Assembly (NCBI GenBank): GCA_022572725.1
Contig: JACZVJ010000019.1
Span: 1-36,816 of the forward strand
Reading direction: 5' to 3'
DNA from: Nitrospinota bacterium
Lineage (GTDB): Bacteria > Nitrospirota > Nitrospiria > Nitrospirales > UBA8639
DNA length: 36,816 nucleotides
Shown: positions 8,903 through 17,476 of the stretch, in pieces
Numbering within the stretch: position 1 is the first letter of the stretch
How the letters are laid out: the number at the start of each line of letters is the position of its first letter
Program-made: the position numbers and the translations under genes
Notes under the pieces: model-generated
The model's input: the letters and a program-made list of their open reading frames with translations, nothing else
Told to the model about the DNA's origin: nothing
Database searches by the model: none

Positions 8903-9310
8903 TTATATCTTAAAAAAAGCAGCCAGAAGATCTTTCCAGGTCACGATTCCTTCAACTTCACCCTCAGGAGATGTGACAGGGAGGCAAGAAACCCCCTCCT
9001 CCAACAGCAGGGCAGCCGCATCAGCAATGGACGTTTCTCGGGAGACGGTGATGGGCTTTCGGCTCATGATCTGATGAACCCGCTTTTCGAGCGTGGCTCG
9101 ATCCCTCGTCGTTTCAGACAGGGTATCGACAAACGGGCTCACAGCCTTCAGAAGGTCCCGATCCGAGATCACACCAAGGAGCCTCCTCTTTTCCCCTACG
9201 ACCAGCAGATGGTGAAAGCGGACTTGCTCAAAGAGGGCACGCACAGTTTCAAGCGAGTCGTCCATCCCCACCGTCACCACTTTCCCACTCATGATGGAAC
9301 CCACCGTCAT
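8903..9310 (-). CDS. Tandem CBS-domain protein
   Basis: 135-residue stand-alone CBS pair (Bateman module), a cytoplasmic sensor usually binding adenine nucleotides. CBS1 covers about residues 1-60 (M-T-V-G-S-I-M-S ... L-L-G-V-I-S-D-R-D-L-L). CBS2 covers about 75-135 (V-H-Q-I-M-S-R-K-P-I-T-V ... V-E-G-I-V-T-W-K-D-L-L). Both have the G-hydrophobic-V/I-S/T-x-x-D-L signature. ATG 9310 was chosen over an upstream in-frame ATG (9373) because GAGGAG lies correctly before it and the protein then begins at the CBS fold. No output domain is present. Confidence 0.88.
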   Translation of the reverse strand: MTVGSIMSGKVVTVGMDDSLETVRALFEQVRFHHLLVVGEKRRLLGVISDRDLLKAVSPFVDTLSETTRDRATLEKRVHQIMSRKPITVSRETSIADAAALLLEEGVSCLPVTSPEGEVEGIVTWKDLLAAFFKI

Positions 9311-9451
9311 GGTGTTCTCCTCTCGCCTAGCCAAGGCAACAGGACCGAACCAGCCCCCGACGAGCCCTTCCATTCTCCCCCCGGTCCCTATCCCGTCTCC
9401 TATTTTCTCGGTCGCCGTTAAGGGGCGCGGGGTCCTTAGGATGGAAGGCCC

Positions 9452-9931
9452 TCAGGCGGCAAGGCCGGGAACTTTGACAAAGTTTACAGGATGATGGCCG
9501 GGGAAGTCCTCCCAAATCCGCCTTCGGAAGTCCCTGAGCCCCGGAGGCGACTCGACATAAAAGAGATGGCTGGGGCAGCCACAATCGGAAGCCCCAAATC
9601 CTTTTAGCGGAATCGAGGCACCGTCAGTAACTCCCAAGATTTTAGCCCAGGCACATTCACGATGGAAGGGGTCATAGGAAAACCACACTTCCTTTAGTTG
9701 TACCCCAGCCCGCAAATAGTCAATGTGCCAATGAGGAGACTCAGGCTTATTGAAATGGTGACGAACCCTTGCTCTCAATCCGCCAGGGCCGAATGCGCTT
9801 CCCACGTAAAGGTAAAACCCCTGGCCAACCCTCAAGATTCCGCGTTTTCCAATCATAACCTTTCGATTGGCCGAGGCGCGAAGAATGAGAGCATAGGTCC
9901 CTGGCCTGCTGCCTATCTGAGCAAATACCAC
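9452..9931 (-). CDS. DUF123 / GIY-YIG-like nuclease family protein
   Basis: 159 residues of the DUF123 type, which is related to the GIY-YIG fold and is sometimes fused to endonuclease III. Visible landmarks are G-T-Y-A-L-I-L near the N-terminus (degenerate GIY), G-F-Y-L-Y-V-G-S-A-F-G-P-G-G-L-R-A-R-V-R-H-H (degenerate YIG plus Arg and His), H-W-H-I-D-Y-L-R, and the Cys-rich segment G-A-S-D-C-G-C-P-S-H-L-F-Y. All are typical of DUF123. Activity is unproven; the conserved residues suggest a nucleic-acid-related function. Start ATG at 9931; 141 bases separate it from the CBS gene on the same strand. Confidence 0.85.
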   Translation of the reverse strand: MVFAQIGSRPGTYALILRASANRKVMIGKRGILRVGQGFYLYVGSAFGPGGLRARVRHHFNKPESPHWHIDYLRAGVQLKEVWFSYDPFHRECAWAKILGVTDGASIPLKGFGASDCGCPSHLFYVESPPGLRDFRRRIWEDFPGHHPVNFVKVPGLAA

Positions 9932-10176
9932 TTGGTGATCATGCCCACGTTGAATGACGTGATGAAGGAGATGGTGAAGGCGAACTCATGAGGTGCAAGG
10001 CAGGTGCTACACGGAATCACAAGTTAACCACATAAATCTGTTCCCTTTTCAATTCTGCCCACCGGGTCCCCCTCCCCCTCATTGACATCGAGGAGAATCC
10101 TGTGGCTTACTCGAACACCATTTCCCTTCCACCGGCCGGGGCGGCTGGGTGACCATCCGAAAGGATCATTTTGCCT

Positions 10177-10875
10177 ATGAGGGTCCGGTTCAAGGAGTTC
10201 AACCCAGAGAAATTTTCCTTCCACAAGGACCCGGTGTTGGTTATTGAAGATTTCTGGTCCCAAGAGGAGCGGGCCCTCTTTCAGGACGCTTTGCAGCGCT
10301 CAACGTGGAAGTGTCTCACCGAAATGCCCGAAGTGAAGCGGGTATTCCCGAATTGCGGGAATTGGCTCAAAGCCGAAATTGGCCCGCAAGAAGCGACGAT
10401 CTTTCGCAATCGGGTCACCCTCCCCTGTATCGCCGACTTTATTGAATCGTTCCCCAACATTAAACAGCGCCATATGACCTTTAGTTACTACTCTTATGGT
10501 GTTGGCGATTGCCTCTCTACCCATGATGATACCGGCGAAGATTATTCCGTTGAACGGCAACCCCACCAAGACCATACCGAAGGCCGCGACCGGAGCACGC
10601 AACCGTTTCCGGCCCTTCGTCGCATCGCGCTGGTCGCGTACCTTCACCACAGATGGGATCACGATTGGGGAGGAGAACTCATCATTTACAACGCCCGAAA
10701 GGGAAAAGATGGGAAACTGAACCTTGAGGTGGCCCACTGTCTTGAGCCCAAACCAGGGTCTCTGGTCCTTTTTACTGTGCCCCGCTATCACCGTGTCTGC
10801 CGCGTGGATCCCCTGGCGGATTCTCAAAAACGCCTTTCTATCGGCGGGTGGTTCATGACCGAACACCATGGATGA
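10177..10875 (+). CDS. 2OG-Fe(II) oxygenase, prolyl-hydroxylase-like
   Basis: Predicted 2-oxoglutarate/iron(II)-dependent oxygenase of the prolyl 4-hydroxylase superfamily. The double-stranded beta-helix region carries a candidate iron ligand pair in S-T-H-D-D-T-G (His-x-Asp type). A second possible set is H-Q-D-H. The distal His is in P-R-Y-H-R-V-C-R-V, and the 2OG-binding Arg in R-L-S-I-G-G-W-F. The G-G-E-L-I-I-Y core strand is typical. The substrate may be a free amino acid, a protein proline or something else; sequence alone does not say. An in-frame TTG (10171) is an alternative start; AAGGAT lies upstream. It precedes the hydroxyproline-dehydratase-like gene on the same strand, with a repeat element between. 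Confidence 0.82.
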   Translation: MRVRFKEFNPEKFSFHKDPVLVIEDFWSQEERALFQDALQRSTWKCLTEMPEVKRVFPNCGNWLKAEIGPQEATIFRNRVTLPCIADFIESFPNIKQRHMTFSYYSYGVGDCLSTHDDTGEDYSVERQPHQDHTEGRDRSTQPFPALRRIALVAYLHHRWDHDWGGELIIYNARKGKDGKLNLEVAHCLEPKPGSLVLFTVPRYHRVCRVDPLADSQKRLSIGGWFMTEHHG

Positions 10876-10894
10876 ACCGGCCTGCCTACTCTAA

Positions 10895-11093
10895 CAGGTT
10901 GTTGAAAAACACTTTTGGCACAGGGGCAACACAGCACTCGAGGAGATCAGGGACGGCATCAGCAGCCCGCAGGATGGTCAAAAAGGCCGTCCAGCGCGGC
11001 CGCAGCAAGCGAGGAGGCGAGGCGTACTCTGTTCGGTACGTCGAGCCTCCAAGCACCGCGAGAACAAAGCTGGCGGACTTTTTCAACATTCTG
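10895..11093. mobile_element. MITE-like inverted-repeat element
   Basis: Non-coding element of about 199 bases. The ends CAGGTTGTTGAAAAA (10895) and, inverted, CAGAATGTTGAAAAA (11079-11093) match at 13 of 15 positions. A nested copy of the end motif at 10970-10995 also pairs with 11069-11093 (GCTGGCGGACTTTTTCAACATTCTG), enclosing a 70-base interior with its own GGAGGC...GCCTCC arms around GTAC. No transposase. From memory this resembles an abundant repeat in Nitrospira genomes; that needs a genome search. Confidence 0.7.
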
Positions 11094-11155
11094 CTAAGCC
11101 TGATACCCTTTCCCCTTTTTCCTCTCTATGTCCTCCCTTTCTAGGCCTACCCATT

Positions 11156-12154
11156 ATGCACCGCATTACCACCATTGATGTGCACGTGGCCGGGGAACCA
11201 CTCCGGGTGATTACCTCGGGATTCCCCGAGCCCCCTGGAAACAGCATTCTGGAGAAGCGCCGGATGTGCCAGGACCAGTCTGATCACATCCGGCGTGCCT
11301 TAATGTGGGAGCCCCGCGGGCACCCCGATATGTACGGTTGCCTGGTGGTGTCACCTTCCCTTTCTGAAGCCGATTGTGGCGTTCTGTTTTTTCATAACGA
11401 GGGCTACAGCACCATGTGCGGGCACGGGATCATTGGACTCGTAACCGTGCTCTTGGAAAACGCCATGATCCCTTGCGCTGAGCCGGAGACGACTGTTCGA
11501 CTGGAAACGCCTAGCGGACTGGTCACGGCCAAGGCATCAATTCAGAATGGTCGTGTGAGCTCGGTGGCCTTTCGAAATGTGCCTTCTTTTGTCGTTGATC
11601 TCGACCAGAGGATGGAGGTCCCAGGTGTAGGAGTCGTTCCGTACGATCTCGCCTTTGGGGGGGCCTTTTATGCCTTCTGCCAGGCTGAAGCGCTGGGGAT
11701 CGAGTTAATGCCGGAGCAGTCCCGTCGGTTGGTGGATCTGGCCATGGCGATCAAGCAGGCCATCACCGCCCACCGACCGATCTCTCACCCCGTGGAGCCG
11801 GAATTGGGGTTTTTGTATGGAACGATTTTTGTGGGCCCTGCCTCGGGCTCCGGGGTGTATCGACGCCACGTGTGCGTCTTTGCCGACGGGGCCTTAGACC
11901 GGTCGCCCACGGGAACCGGCGTGAGTGCTCACTTAGCTCTGCTTAATTCGAGGGGACTGGTGGCGCCTGGCGAACCGTTGGAATTTGAAAGTATCCTCGG
12001 GACTCGGTTCACCGGTCGGGTTGTGGAGCAGATGGAATTCGCCGGTCATCCCGCGATCATTCCGGAAATTGGAGGGTGTGCATATCTGACCGGTCGACAG
12101 GAATTCTTTATCGATCCCGATGATCCTCTCAAAGATGGTTTTTTATTGAGATAG
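11156..12154 (+). CDS. Trans-3-hydroxy-L-proline dehydratase-like (proline racemase superfamily)
   Basis: Member of the proline racemase/hydroxyproline epimerase superfamily, 332 residues. The first catalytic Cys is kept (Cys88 in T-M-C-G-H-G), but the second motif reads D-R-S-P-T-G-T-G, with Thr252 where racemases and epimerases have Cys. A Cys/Thr pair is the signature of trans-3-hydroxy-L-proline dehydratases, which make delta-1-pyrroline-2-carboxylate. The remaining conserved segments (D-V-H-V-A-G-E-P, F-G-G-A-F-Y-A, V-C-V-F-A-D-G) are intact. It sits about 280 bases after a prolyl-hydroxylase-like oxygenase on the same strand, which fits hydroxyproline metabolism. No pyrroline-2-carboxylate reductase gene is nearby. 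Confidence 0.87.
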   Translation: MHRITTIDVHVAGEPLRVITSGFPEPPGNSILEKRRMCQDQSDHIRRALMWEPRGHPDMYGCLVVSPSLSEADCGVLFFHNEGYSTMCGHGIIGLVTVLLENAMIPCAEPETTVRLETPSGLVTAKASIQNGRVSSVAFRNVPSFVVDLDQRMEVPGVGVVPYDLAFGGAFYAFCQAEALGIELMPEQSRRLVDLAMAIKQAITAHRPISHPVEPELGFLYGTIFVGPASGSGVYRRHVCVFADGALDRSPTGTGVSAHLALLNSRGLVAPGEPLEFESILGTRFTGRVVEQMEFAGHPAIIPEIGGCAYLTGRQEFFIDPDDPLKDGFLLR

Positions 12155-12190
12155 AGGATGGTGGGCTTGGATAAAAAAAGAGAGGGAGGG

Positions 12191-12706
12191 TTAAAACCCT
12201 TTAAGTTGAAGGTAAGCCATCTGGAGCCCAATGATGGTCTTTCCATCACGAATTGTACCTTCTTTTATCAGGGCAATGGCCTTGTCGATCGGCATCTCCA
12301 GGACCTCTAATACTTCCTCGGCTCCAAGGTCCTGCGTTCCAGGTTGTAAATCCTTTCCCAAAAAAATGTGAATCACTTCGTTCGTAAAACCTGGGGTCGT
12401 AAAAAAACTCAGGAGCGGCTCTAGGTTTCCCACTTTATAACCAATTTCTTCTTCCACCTCTCGCACCGCGCATTCCCGTGGATCTTCACCTGGATGCAAT
12501 TTCCCTGCTGGGATTTCATAGATAAATCCACCGACAGCATGGCGGTACTGCCTAATCATTACGACTGTGGTTTCATCTTTCATGGGAACGACCGCCGCAG
12601 CGCCGGGATGCGTAATGATCTCCAGCTCGGCGGTTGCTCCATTAGGGAGTGTCACGGTTTCAACCGAGAGATCGATGATGCGGCCCTTAAAAATGGATTT
12701 CTTCAC
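12191..12706 (-). CDS. Nudix hydrolase, ADP-ribose pyrophosphatase type
   Basis: 171-residue Nudix protein. The Nudix box is complete: G-K-L-H-P-G-E, seven residues, R-E-V-E-E-E-I-G-Y (about residues 66-88). It is preceded by the A/G-rich strand I-Y-E-I-P-A-G of the ADP-ribose pyrophosphatase subgroup; such enzymes hydrolyse ADP-ribose or related nucleoside diphosphate derivatives with Mg2+. The first codon is GTG (M-K-K-S-I-F-K-G). The Shine-Dalgarno-like GGAG nearly abuts it, so the start is slightly uncertain. It lies 25 bases downstream of gcvT on the same strand and is probably cotranscribed. Confidence 0.92.
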   Translation of the reverse strand: MKKSIFKGRIIDLSVETVTLPNGATAELEIITHPGAAAVVPMKDETTVVMIRQYRHAVGGFIYEIPAGKLHPGEDPRECAVREVEEEIGYKVGNLEPLLSFFTTPGFTNEVIHIFLGKDLQPGTQDLGAEEVLEVLEMPIDKAIALIKEGTIRDGKTIIGLQMAYLQLKGF

Positions 12707-12731
12707 TCCAAGTCACACAATCTGAGGAGGG

Positions 12732-13829
12732 TTATTTTTTCGGCCTCTTATAGAAAGGCGGCTTGACCACGACGGCCGAGACACACCGACCTCGAATGTC
12801 CACCTGGAAGGATGTGCCAATTGCCGTGTGGGCGGGGATCACATAGCCCAGGCCAATTCCCTTTTGAAGGATCGGGGAAAGATTCCCACTGGCTACCTCC
12901 CCGATCGGGTGGTCATTAGTGTAGAGTTTCATACCATGCCGGGGTACCGCCTTTTCGAGGAGTTCAAAGGCGACCAGCCTTTGTGGTGGTCCCTTCTGGA
13001 TCTGCTCCTTCAATACGGTGTCGCCAATGAACTGGCCCTTTTCACACTTCACCGCCCACTCGGCTCCTGCTTCAATGGGAGTCGTTTCTTCCGTCAAATC
13101 ATTCCCATAGAGAAAATACGCCATATCCAACCGTAGGAGGTCCCGTGCGCCGAGGCCTATCGGTTTCAGACCATAGGCCGCCCCAGTGGAGATGAGCTTC
13201 TCCCAGACTTCCAGAGCTTTGTCAGCAGGCACATACAATTCATAGCCGGGCTCGCCCGTGTAACCAGTTCGGGTGATCAGTGAAGGAGCACCGAACAGTT
13301 CGGAATCAAGGCATCCCCGGGGCTTAAGCGTCTCAAGGGCTAGTCCAACCGATTCCTGAAGGATGGCCTTCGAGGCCGGACCCTGCAAGGCTAATTGGGC
13401 CATCTCCGCTGACCGGTCCAGGATTTCAATGGAATTATTTTCTTTGGCGTGCTGCTCACCCAACCAAGCCACAATCTTTTCCCGGTTCGCGGCATTCACA
13501 CAGAGAAGAAATTTGTCTGGACCAAGCCGATAGAGGAAGATATCATCTTTGATGCCACCCTTTGGATTGCAGATCATGGAATACTGAGCACCCATCACCT
13601 CAATCTTGGCGACATCGTTGGTCGTCACCCGTTGGAGGAACGCGAGAGCTTCCTCTCCTTCCACCGCGATCCGCCCCATGTGGCTCACATCAAAAAGGCC
13701 GGCCTTGCTGCGGACGGCCTGATACTCGTCGATGACCCCCGTGTACTGAAGCGGCATCTCCCATCCGGAAAAATCCACCAGCTTCGCACGGTGTGCGACA
13801 TGCGCCTCATACAGGGGTGTTCGCTTCAT
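12732..13829 (-). CDS. gcvT: Aminomethyltransferase, glycine cleavage T-protein
   Basis: T-protein transfers the methylene group from aminomethyl-H-protein to tetrahydrofolate and releases ammonia. 365 residues, the normal bacterial length. Landmarks are T-P-L-Y-E-A-H at the N-terminus, G-W-E-M-P-L-Q-Y, G-L-F-D-V-S-H-M-G-R with the catalytic Asp-Val-Ser-His region, T-G-Y-T-G-E-P-G-Y-E-L-Y and the folate-binding/C-terminal segment R-D-L-L-R-L-D-M. The gene heads a minus-strand pair with the Nudix gene. gcvH is not adjacent; gcvP is in the window at 4552-7443. Confidence 0.95.
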   Translation of the reverse strand: MKRTPLYEAHVAHRAKLVDFSGWEMPLQYTGVIDEYQAVRSKAGLFDVSHMGRIAVEGEEALAFLQRVTTNDVAKIEVMGAQYSMICNPKGGIKDDIFLYRLGPDKFLLCVNAANREKIVAWLGEQHAKENNSIEILDRSAEMAQLALQGPASKAILQESVGLALETLKPRGCLDSELFGAPSLITRTGYTGEPGYELYVPADKALEVWEKLISTGAAYGLKPIGLGARDLLRLDMAYFLYGNDLTEETTPIEAGAEWAVKCEKGQFIGDTVLKEQIQKGPPQRLVAFELLEKAVPRHGMKLYTNDHPIGEVASGNLSPILQKGIGLGYVIPAHTAIGTSFQVDIRGRCVSAVVVKPPFYKRPKK

Positions 13830-13898
13830 TGTGCAGGGAATACCTTTAGATAGAATTCGCAGGTGTTAGCTAGGCTAGTTGCGTCAGGTCACCTGAGA

Positions 13899-14333
13899 TT
13901 AGCGCAAATCGAGTAATTCCACTTCGAAAGTTAACGTGGCATTGGGCGGGATCACTCTTCCTGACCCTGGCCTACCATAACCGAGGTGTGGAGGAATAAT
14001 CAGCTTCCGCTTCGATCCAATTTTCATGCCCACGACCCCTTCATCCCACCCTTTGATAACTCGACCCGCACCTAATCGAAAGGAGAAGGGCTCGTTCCGA
14101 TCCACCGAACTGTCGAACTTCGTGCCATCCTCCAGCCAACCTGTGTAATGCACGATAGCGGTTTCCCCAACATGGGCCACCCTGCCGTCGCCCTCAACGA
14201 GATCCACGTATTGAAGGCCAGAGGGAGTCATAACAGGCTCTTGTTTTTCCGCATGAGCTATGGCTCCGATCACTGCCAGGATTCCACCAATCATGAACAG
14301 GATGGCCCATCGCTGGCGGGTACTGTTGTGCAT
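13899..14333 (-). CDS. Secreted FKBP-type peptidyl-prolyl isomerase
   Basis: 144-residue single-domain FKBP preceded by a signal peptide (hydrophobic I-L-F-M-I-G-G-I-L-A-V-I-G-A-I, cleavage after A-H-A, about residue 28). It therefore should catalyse prolyl cis-trans isomerization in the periplasm. FKBP core motifs are V-H-Y-T-G-W-L-E-D-G-T-K-F-D-S-S, F-R-L-G-A-G-R-V-I-K-G-W-D-E-G-V-V-G-M, P-P-H-L-G-Y-G and F-E-V-E-L-L-D-L. All active-site aromatic positions I can identify are intact. It is downstream of the FIST gene, on the same strand. Confidence 0.94.
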   Translation of the reverse strand: MHNSTRQRWAILFMIGGILAVIGAIAHAEKQEPVMTPSGLQYVDLVEGDGRVAHVGETAIVHYTGWLEDGTKFDSSVDRNEPFSFRLGAGRVIKGWDEGVVGMKIGSKRKLIIPPHLGYGRPGSGRVIPPNATLTFEVELLDLR

Positions 14334-14356
14334 GGCTTTTCCCTTGTCTGCTCAGG

Positions 14357-15592
14357 TTATGATGAATGGGGCTGGTGAGATGGAGACGCCTCGGTCGGCT
14401 CGGAGAACAAGGCCACACTGGCCGTATACCCATGAATGAAATTCTGTCCTCCAACCGGTCCAATTTCGCCGGCGGCAAAAAACCCCGCCACTGGGATGCT
14501 CCCCACCCTCTTTTGCACCGCGCTGATGTCATGGTGGGGCTCGGCAAAAAACCTTCTCCCCCGACCATTACAGCTAAACAAAAGGGCACCTTTGGGCACC
14601 TCCTTGGGGAAGTCTACCCGATCCTTGGCCAATAGAAGATTCAACTCTTCGCTCGCGGATTGTGCATCTCTCACATGAAACTGGACGGTTTGGCCTTCTT
14701 TCACCAAATCCGAAACGGCCACTCCGCCGGACTGTTGGTCAGCTCCAAGCAACCCCCGAATCAAAAAATCCCCACGGTCCAACCGCTCACGGTGCTCGTC
14801 GAATGCGACACCCACCTGTAGGGCCATTGCAGCTTGCCGGGCTTCATCCGCACCCAAGCCCTGGAGGATGGTCTGAAGCCGCTCCAAGGTAGGAGCGCCA
14901 CCAAGCTCATAGATGATATTACGCTCCGCCTTGGTTACCACATACCGATCTCCGATCGGTTTGCACCCCTGAGACACAACCGTCCTAATGGATATGGCCC
15001 CCCATACGACCACCCCGACAATGCCGGTATGAAAAACCTCATCATTCAGAACCAAGCGATTTTCGCCTAAATCGGCTCCCCCACTGGCCACCCCTCCTAT
15101 GGCCGGGGCTCCCGGACACTGTTGATCGATCCGGGAAAAAAGCTCTTCAATCGGAGTGGAAAAGGGGTCAGCTAACAGGATAAAGGTCGGACGCTCGGTT
15201 GAGGAAGCAACCCCCTCGGGCCACCCCTGCATGACATAGCTGTTCCCTTCTTCACGAAAGGTCAGGTGCATGGGAAACACATGGACTTTGGGTAAGCGAG
15301 CTGCCCATAAGGTGACGACCGCAGGTCCTTCAAATTCTTCTGAGTCCCCGATCACGCCTTCTCCCATACAGCCGAGTAAAACTTGTATGGGCACCTCATG
15401 GCGAATCGCCTTGACTAACCTTTGAGCGTCTTCAGCGTAATGGGTGGAAAAGAACACAAAGGCTAAATCAACGGGGCTTTCCCCAAAGGCCTCTTTGACC
15501 GCGTTTCCCACCGCTCGTCCGGCTTTTTCGACATTGGTATCCCGAGACACGGTCACATGGAATTGCATGCCTGTTTGTTCTTCACCCATCAT
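14357..15592 (-). CDS. FIST domain protein (FIST_N + FIST_C)
   Basis: 411-residue cytoplasmic protein with no signal peptide or transmembrane segment. The N-terminal half (A-F-V-F-F-S-T-H-Y, V-L-L-G-C-M-G-E-G-V-I-G) and C-terminal half (G-A-L-L-F-S-C-N-G-R-G, V-A-G-F-F-A-A-G-E-I-G-P-V) are the recognisable signatures of FIST_N and FIST_C. These are predicted small-ligand sensing modules often fused to signalling domains. Here the domain stands alone with no kinase or output domain. Amino-acid-like ligands have been proposed for the family; no ligand can be named from sequence. The start is ATG 15592, with a second ATG immediately after. Confidence 0.88.
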   Translation of the reverse strand: MMGEEQTGMQFHVTVSRDTNVEKAGRAVGNAVKEAFGESPVDLAFVFFSTHYAEDAQRLVKAIRHEVPIQVLLGCMGEGVIGDSEEFEGPAVVTLWAARLPKVHVFPMHLTFREEGNSYVMQGWPEGVASSTERPTFILLADPFSTPIEELFSRIDQQCPGAPAIGGVASGGADLGENRLVLNDEVFHTGIVGVVVWGAISIRTVVSQGCKPIGDRYVVTKAERNIIYELGGAPTLERLQTILQGLGADEARQAAMALQVGVAFDEHRERLDRGDFLIRGLLGADQQSGGVAVSDLVKEGQTVQFHVRDAQSASEELNLLLAKDRVDFPKEVPKGALLFSCNGRGRRFFAEPHHDISAVQKRVGSIPVAGFFAAGEIGPVGGQNFIHGYTASVALFSEPTEASPSHQPHSS

Positions 15593-15678
15593 GCGTTGAG
15601 TCTAGCAATCACCGTCGAAATTTGTCCACCGAGACGAGGCTTCTCCTCGCCGTCTTGTCGATTGCCGAATTCGCAGGA

Positions 15679-16959
15679 CTAGCCTTCATTGGCTAGGCTG
15701 GGATACGCGTCAAGAATACGCCGGAGCCTAGGCAATGAGATCGCCTCCACCCGACGCCCGTCTCGCCCCACCACAGTGGTGGCTGCCATCAAGGCATTCA
15801 CAATCGCCTCTTCCGTCGCCTCCACGGTGGCCGACAGAAGGGGATTGATGTATGTATCGGCGAGATGGACCATGGTAAAAACAGGTTCGTCGGGATAATG
15901 CGGGATTACATTGGCTGTGGAAAAGGCTAAGATAAAATCTCCGCTTCCATGATGCGAAATCGCACCGGTTCGCGCGAGCCCCATGACCGCCCTCTTGGAC
16001 ATCCTGGTGAGCTGCCGGCTATCCAGCGGGGCGTCGGTGGCTACGATGATGATGATGGAGCCCTGGTCACCCAATTGATGCCGTTTGGACAGCCTCCGGG
16101 TTTCCGGCTCAGCCTGAGCCGATTCCATTCCCACCGATTGGCCCATATTCTCCCAGAGCCGGCCGACCGGTACCCCCGCGATCGTTAACTCGTATCGGCG
16201 CCCATGATTCGCATTGACCAGAACCCCAACCGAATACCCTCCTTCCTTTTCTGGGAGTCGCCTGGAAGACGTCCCAATGCCCCCTTTAAATTGATAGGCA
16301 ATCATTCCGGTCCCAGCGCCAACACTTCCTTCTTCAACTGGACCAGATTTGGCTCCATCCAAGGCTTGCATCACATCTTCCTCTGAGACATGCCGGCCCT
16401 GGCTGTCATTCAATCGGCTATCGTCACACTCTGCCACCACCGGGGTCAGTGTGTCATCGGTGATCCCTATTTCAGGATAGTTTCTGATCATCCAACTCAT
16501 CATCCCATTGGCGACTCGAGGAACATTGAGGGTATTCGTGAGGGCAATGGGATATTCAAGAAAACCCGATTCCGCCACCCATGCCAACCCCGTCATTTCC
16601 CCCGTCCCATTGAGAACAAAAGCCCCAGCTGGAACCTTCTTGTGCCAGACATCCTCTCTGGGAATGACAACCGTTACCCCGGTTCGAACGGGCCCCTGTC
16701 CAGGCCGAAGCTCCCCTTCTCCCCTTGAAAGCGTCACCTGACCGACTCTGACGCCTGCCACATCCGTAATCGCGTTGAGAGGCCCAGGCGGGTACCGACC
16801 AATGACAATTCCGAAGTCACGTGCGCGAACCCTATCCTTCTTCCTATCATCCAAGGCGGCGCCTTGGGCCGCTGCACCTGTCGCCAAGGCTATCCATACG
16901 AGGAAGCCCACCACGCATAACACGGACAGGACACCAGGAGGTTTGATTAAAACCCTCAT
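15679..16959 (-). CDS. P1 family peptidase (DmpA/BapA type), secreted
   Basis: 426-residue Ntn-fold aminopeptidase related to DmpA and the beta-peptidyl aminopeptidases. An N-terminal signal peptide (L-S-V-L-C-V-V-G-F-L-V-W-I-A-L-A-T-G-A-A-A) suggests export. The family start I-T-D-V-A-G-V-R-V-G is present. The autoproteolysis site is G-G-I-G-T-S-S-R, where the chain should break before the nucleophilic residue to give alpha and beta subunits. Downstream N-A-N-H-G, the V-A-T-D-A-P-L region and F-S-T-A-N complete the fold. Likely role: N-terminal trimming of amino acids or amides from small peptides in the periplasm. Confidence 0.92.
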   Translation of the reverse strand: MRVLIKPPGVLSVLCVVGFLVWIALATGAAAQGAALDDRKKDRVRARDFGIVIGRYPPGPLNAITDVAGVRVGQVTLSRGEGELRPGQGPVRTGVTVVIPREDVWHKKVPAGAFVLNGTGEMTGLAWVAESGFLEYPIALTNTLNVPRVANGMMSWMIRNYPEIGITDDTLTPVVAECDDSRLNDSQGRHVSEEDVMQALDGAKSGPVEEGSVGAGTGMIAYQFKGGIGTSSRRLPEKEGGYSVGVLVNANHGRRYELTIAGVPVGRLWENMGQSVGMESAQAEPETRRLSKRHQLGDQGSIIIIVATDAPLDSRQLTRMSKRAVMGLARTGAISHHGSGDFILAFSTANVIPHYPDEPVFTMVHLADTYINPLLSATVEATEEAIVNALMAATTVVGRDGRRVEAISLPRLRRILDAYPSLANEG

Positions 16960-16975
16960 CCGGACGGTTCTTTCC

Positions 16976-17380
16976 TTATTGAATCCGCTTCACTCTTTGC
17001 AGAGGCCCAACCAGATTGGTTTGACAAGTTGGACATGACTCTAAAGCAGCCAACTCCACGATCCAGGATGAATGGGACCGTGTTTTTATCATGACCCACA
17101 ACAACTTGGACTGACAGTGAGGGCACCGGATCACGTTGACGACCCAGGCAAAGGTGGCTAACCCTAGAAGGGTTCCCAAGGTGAAAACCGTACCTGAATA
17201 TTCAGGACCCGCCGCCAGCAACAATCCTCCAGCGAGGTACGCACACAGCGTCCCACCAAAACCCATGATTGCTACATAGAGTTTCCAAATCTGTTTGGTC
17301 TCTTCTAACCAATTTGTTTGGCTCTTCTGGCTCAACTTGGGAGGAGGGGAGACCATAATTTTCGAATGATCTTGCTCCAT
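16976..17380 (-). CDS. Small zinc-ribbon membrane protein
   Basis: I do not recognise a named family. 134 residues: a charged N-terminus, two adjacent hydrophobic helices (about residues 33-55 and 63-84), then a C-terminal soluble tail with two knuckles, C-P-H-C and C-P-T-C, spaced about 30 residues apart. This is a probable four-Cys zinc ribbon. Stop lies 16 bases before the P1 peptidase gene start on the same strand, so cotranscription is plausible. Function unknown. Confidence 0.72.
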   Translation of the reverse strand: MEQDHSKIMVSPPPKLSQKSQTNWLEETKQIWKLYVAIMGFGGTLCAYLAGGLLLAAGPEYSGTVFTLGTLLGLATFAWVVNVIRCPHCQSKLLWVMIKTRSHSSWIVELAALESCPTCQTNLVGPLQRVKRIQ

Positions 17381-17476
17381 GTCCTACTCATACCACATGG
17401 AGCCATGGGAAACAGTACTCCGGATTGGGTCGGCCAGAGCCGAAATATTTTTTCATGGCAACTCCGGTTCCCTTAG

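Noticed and set aside
12185-12202. AGGGTTTTAACCCT palindrome at the Nudix gene end as terminator
   Set aside because: The stem is only four to seven bases and overlaps the stop codon; a T-run follows, but the hairpin is too weak to call.
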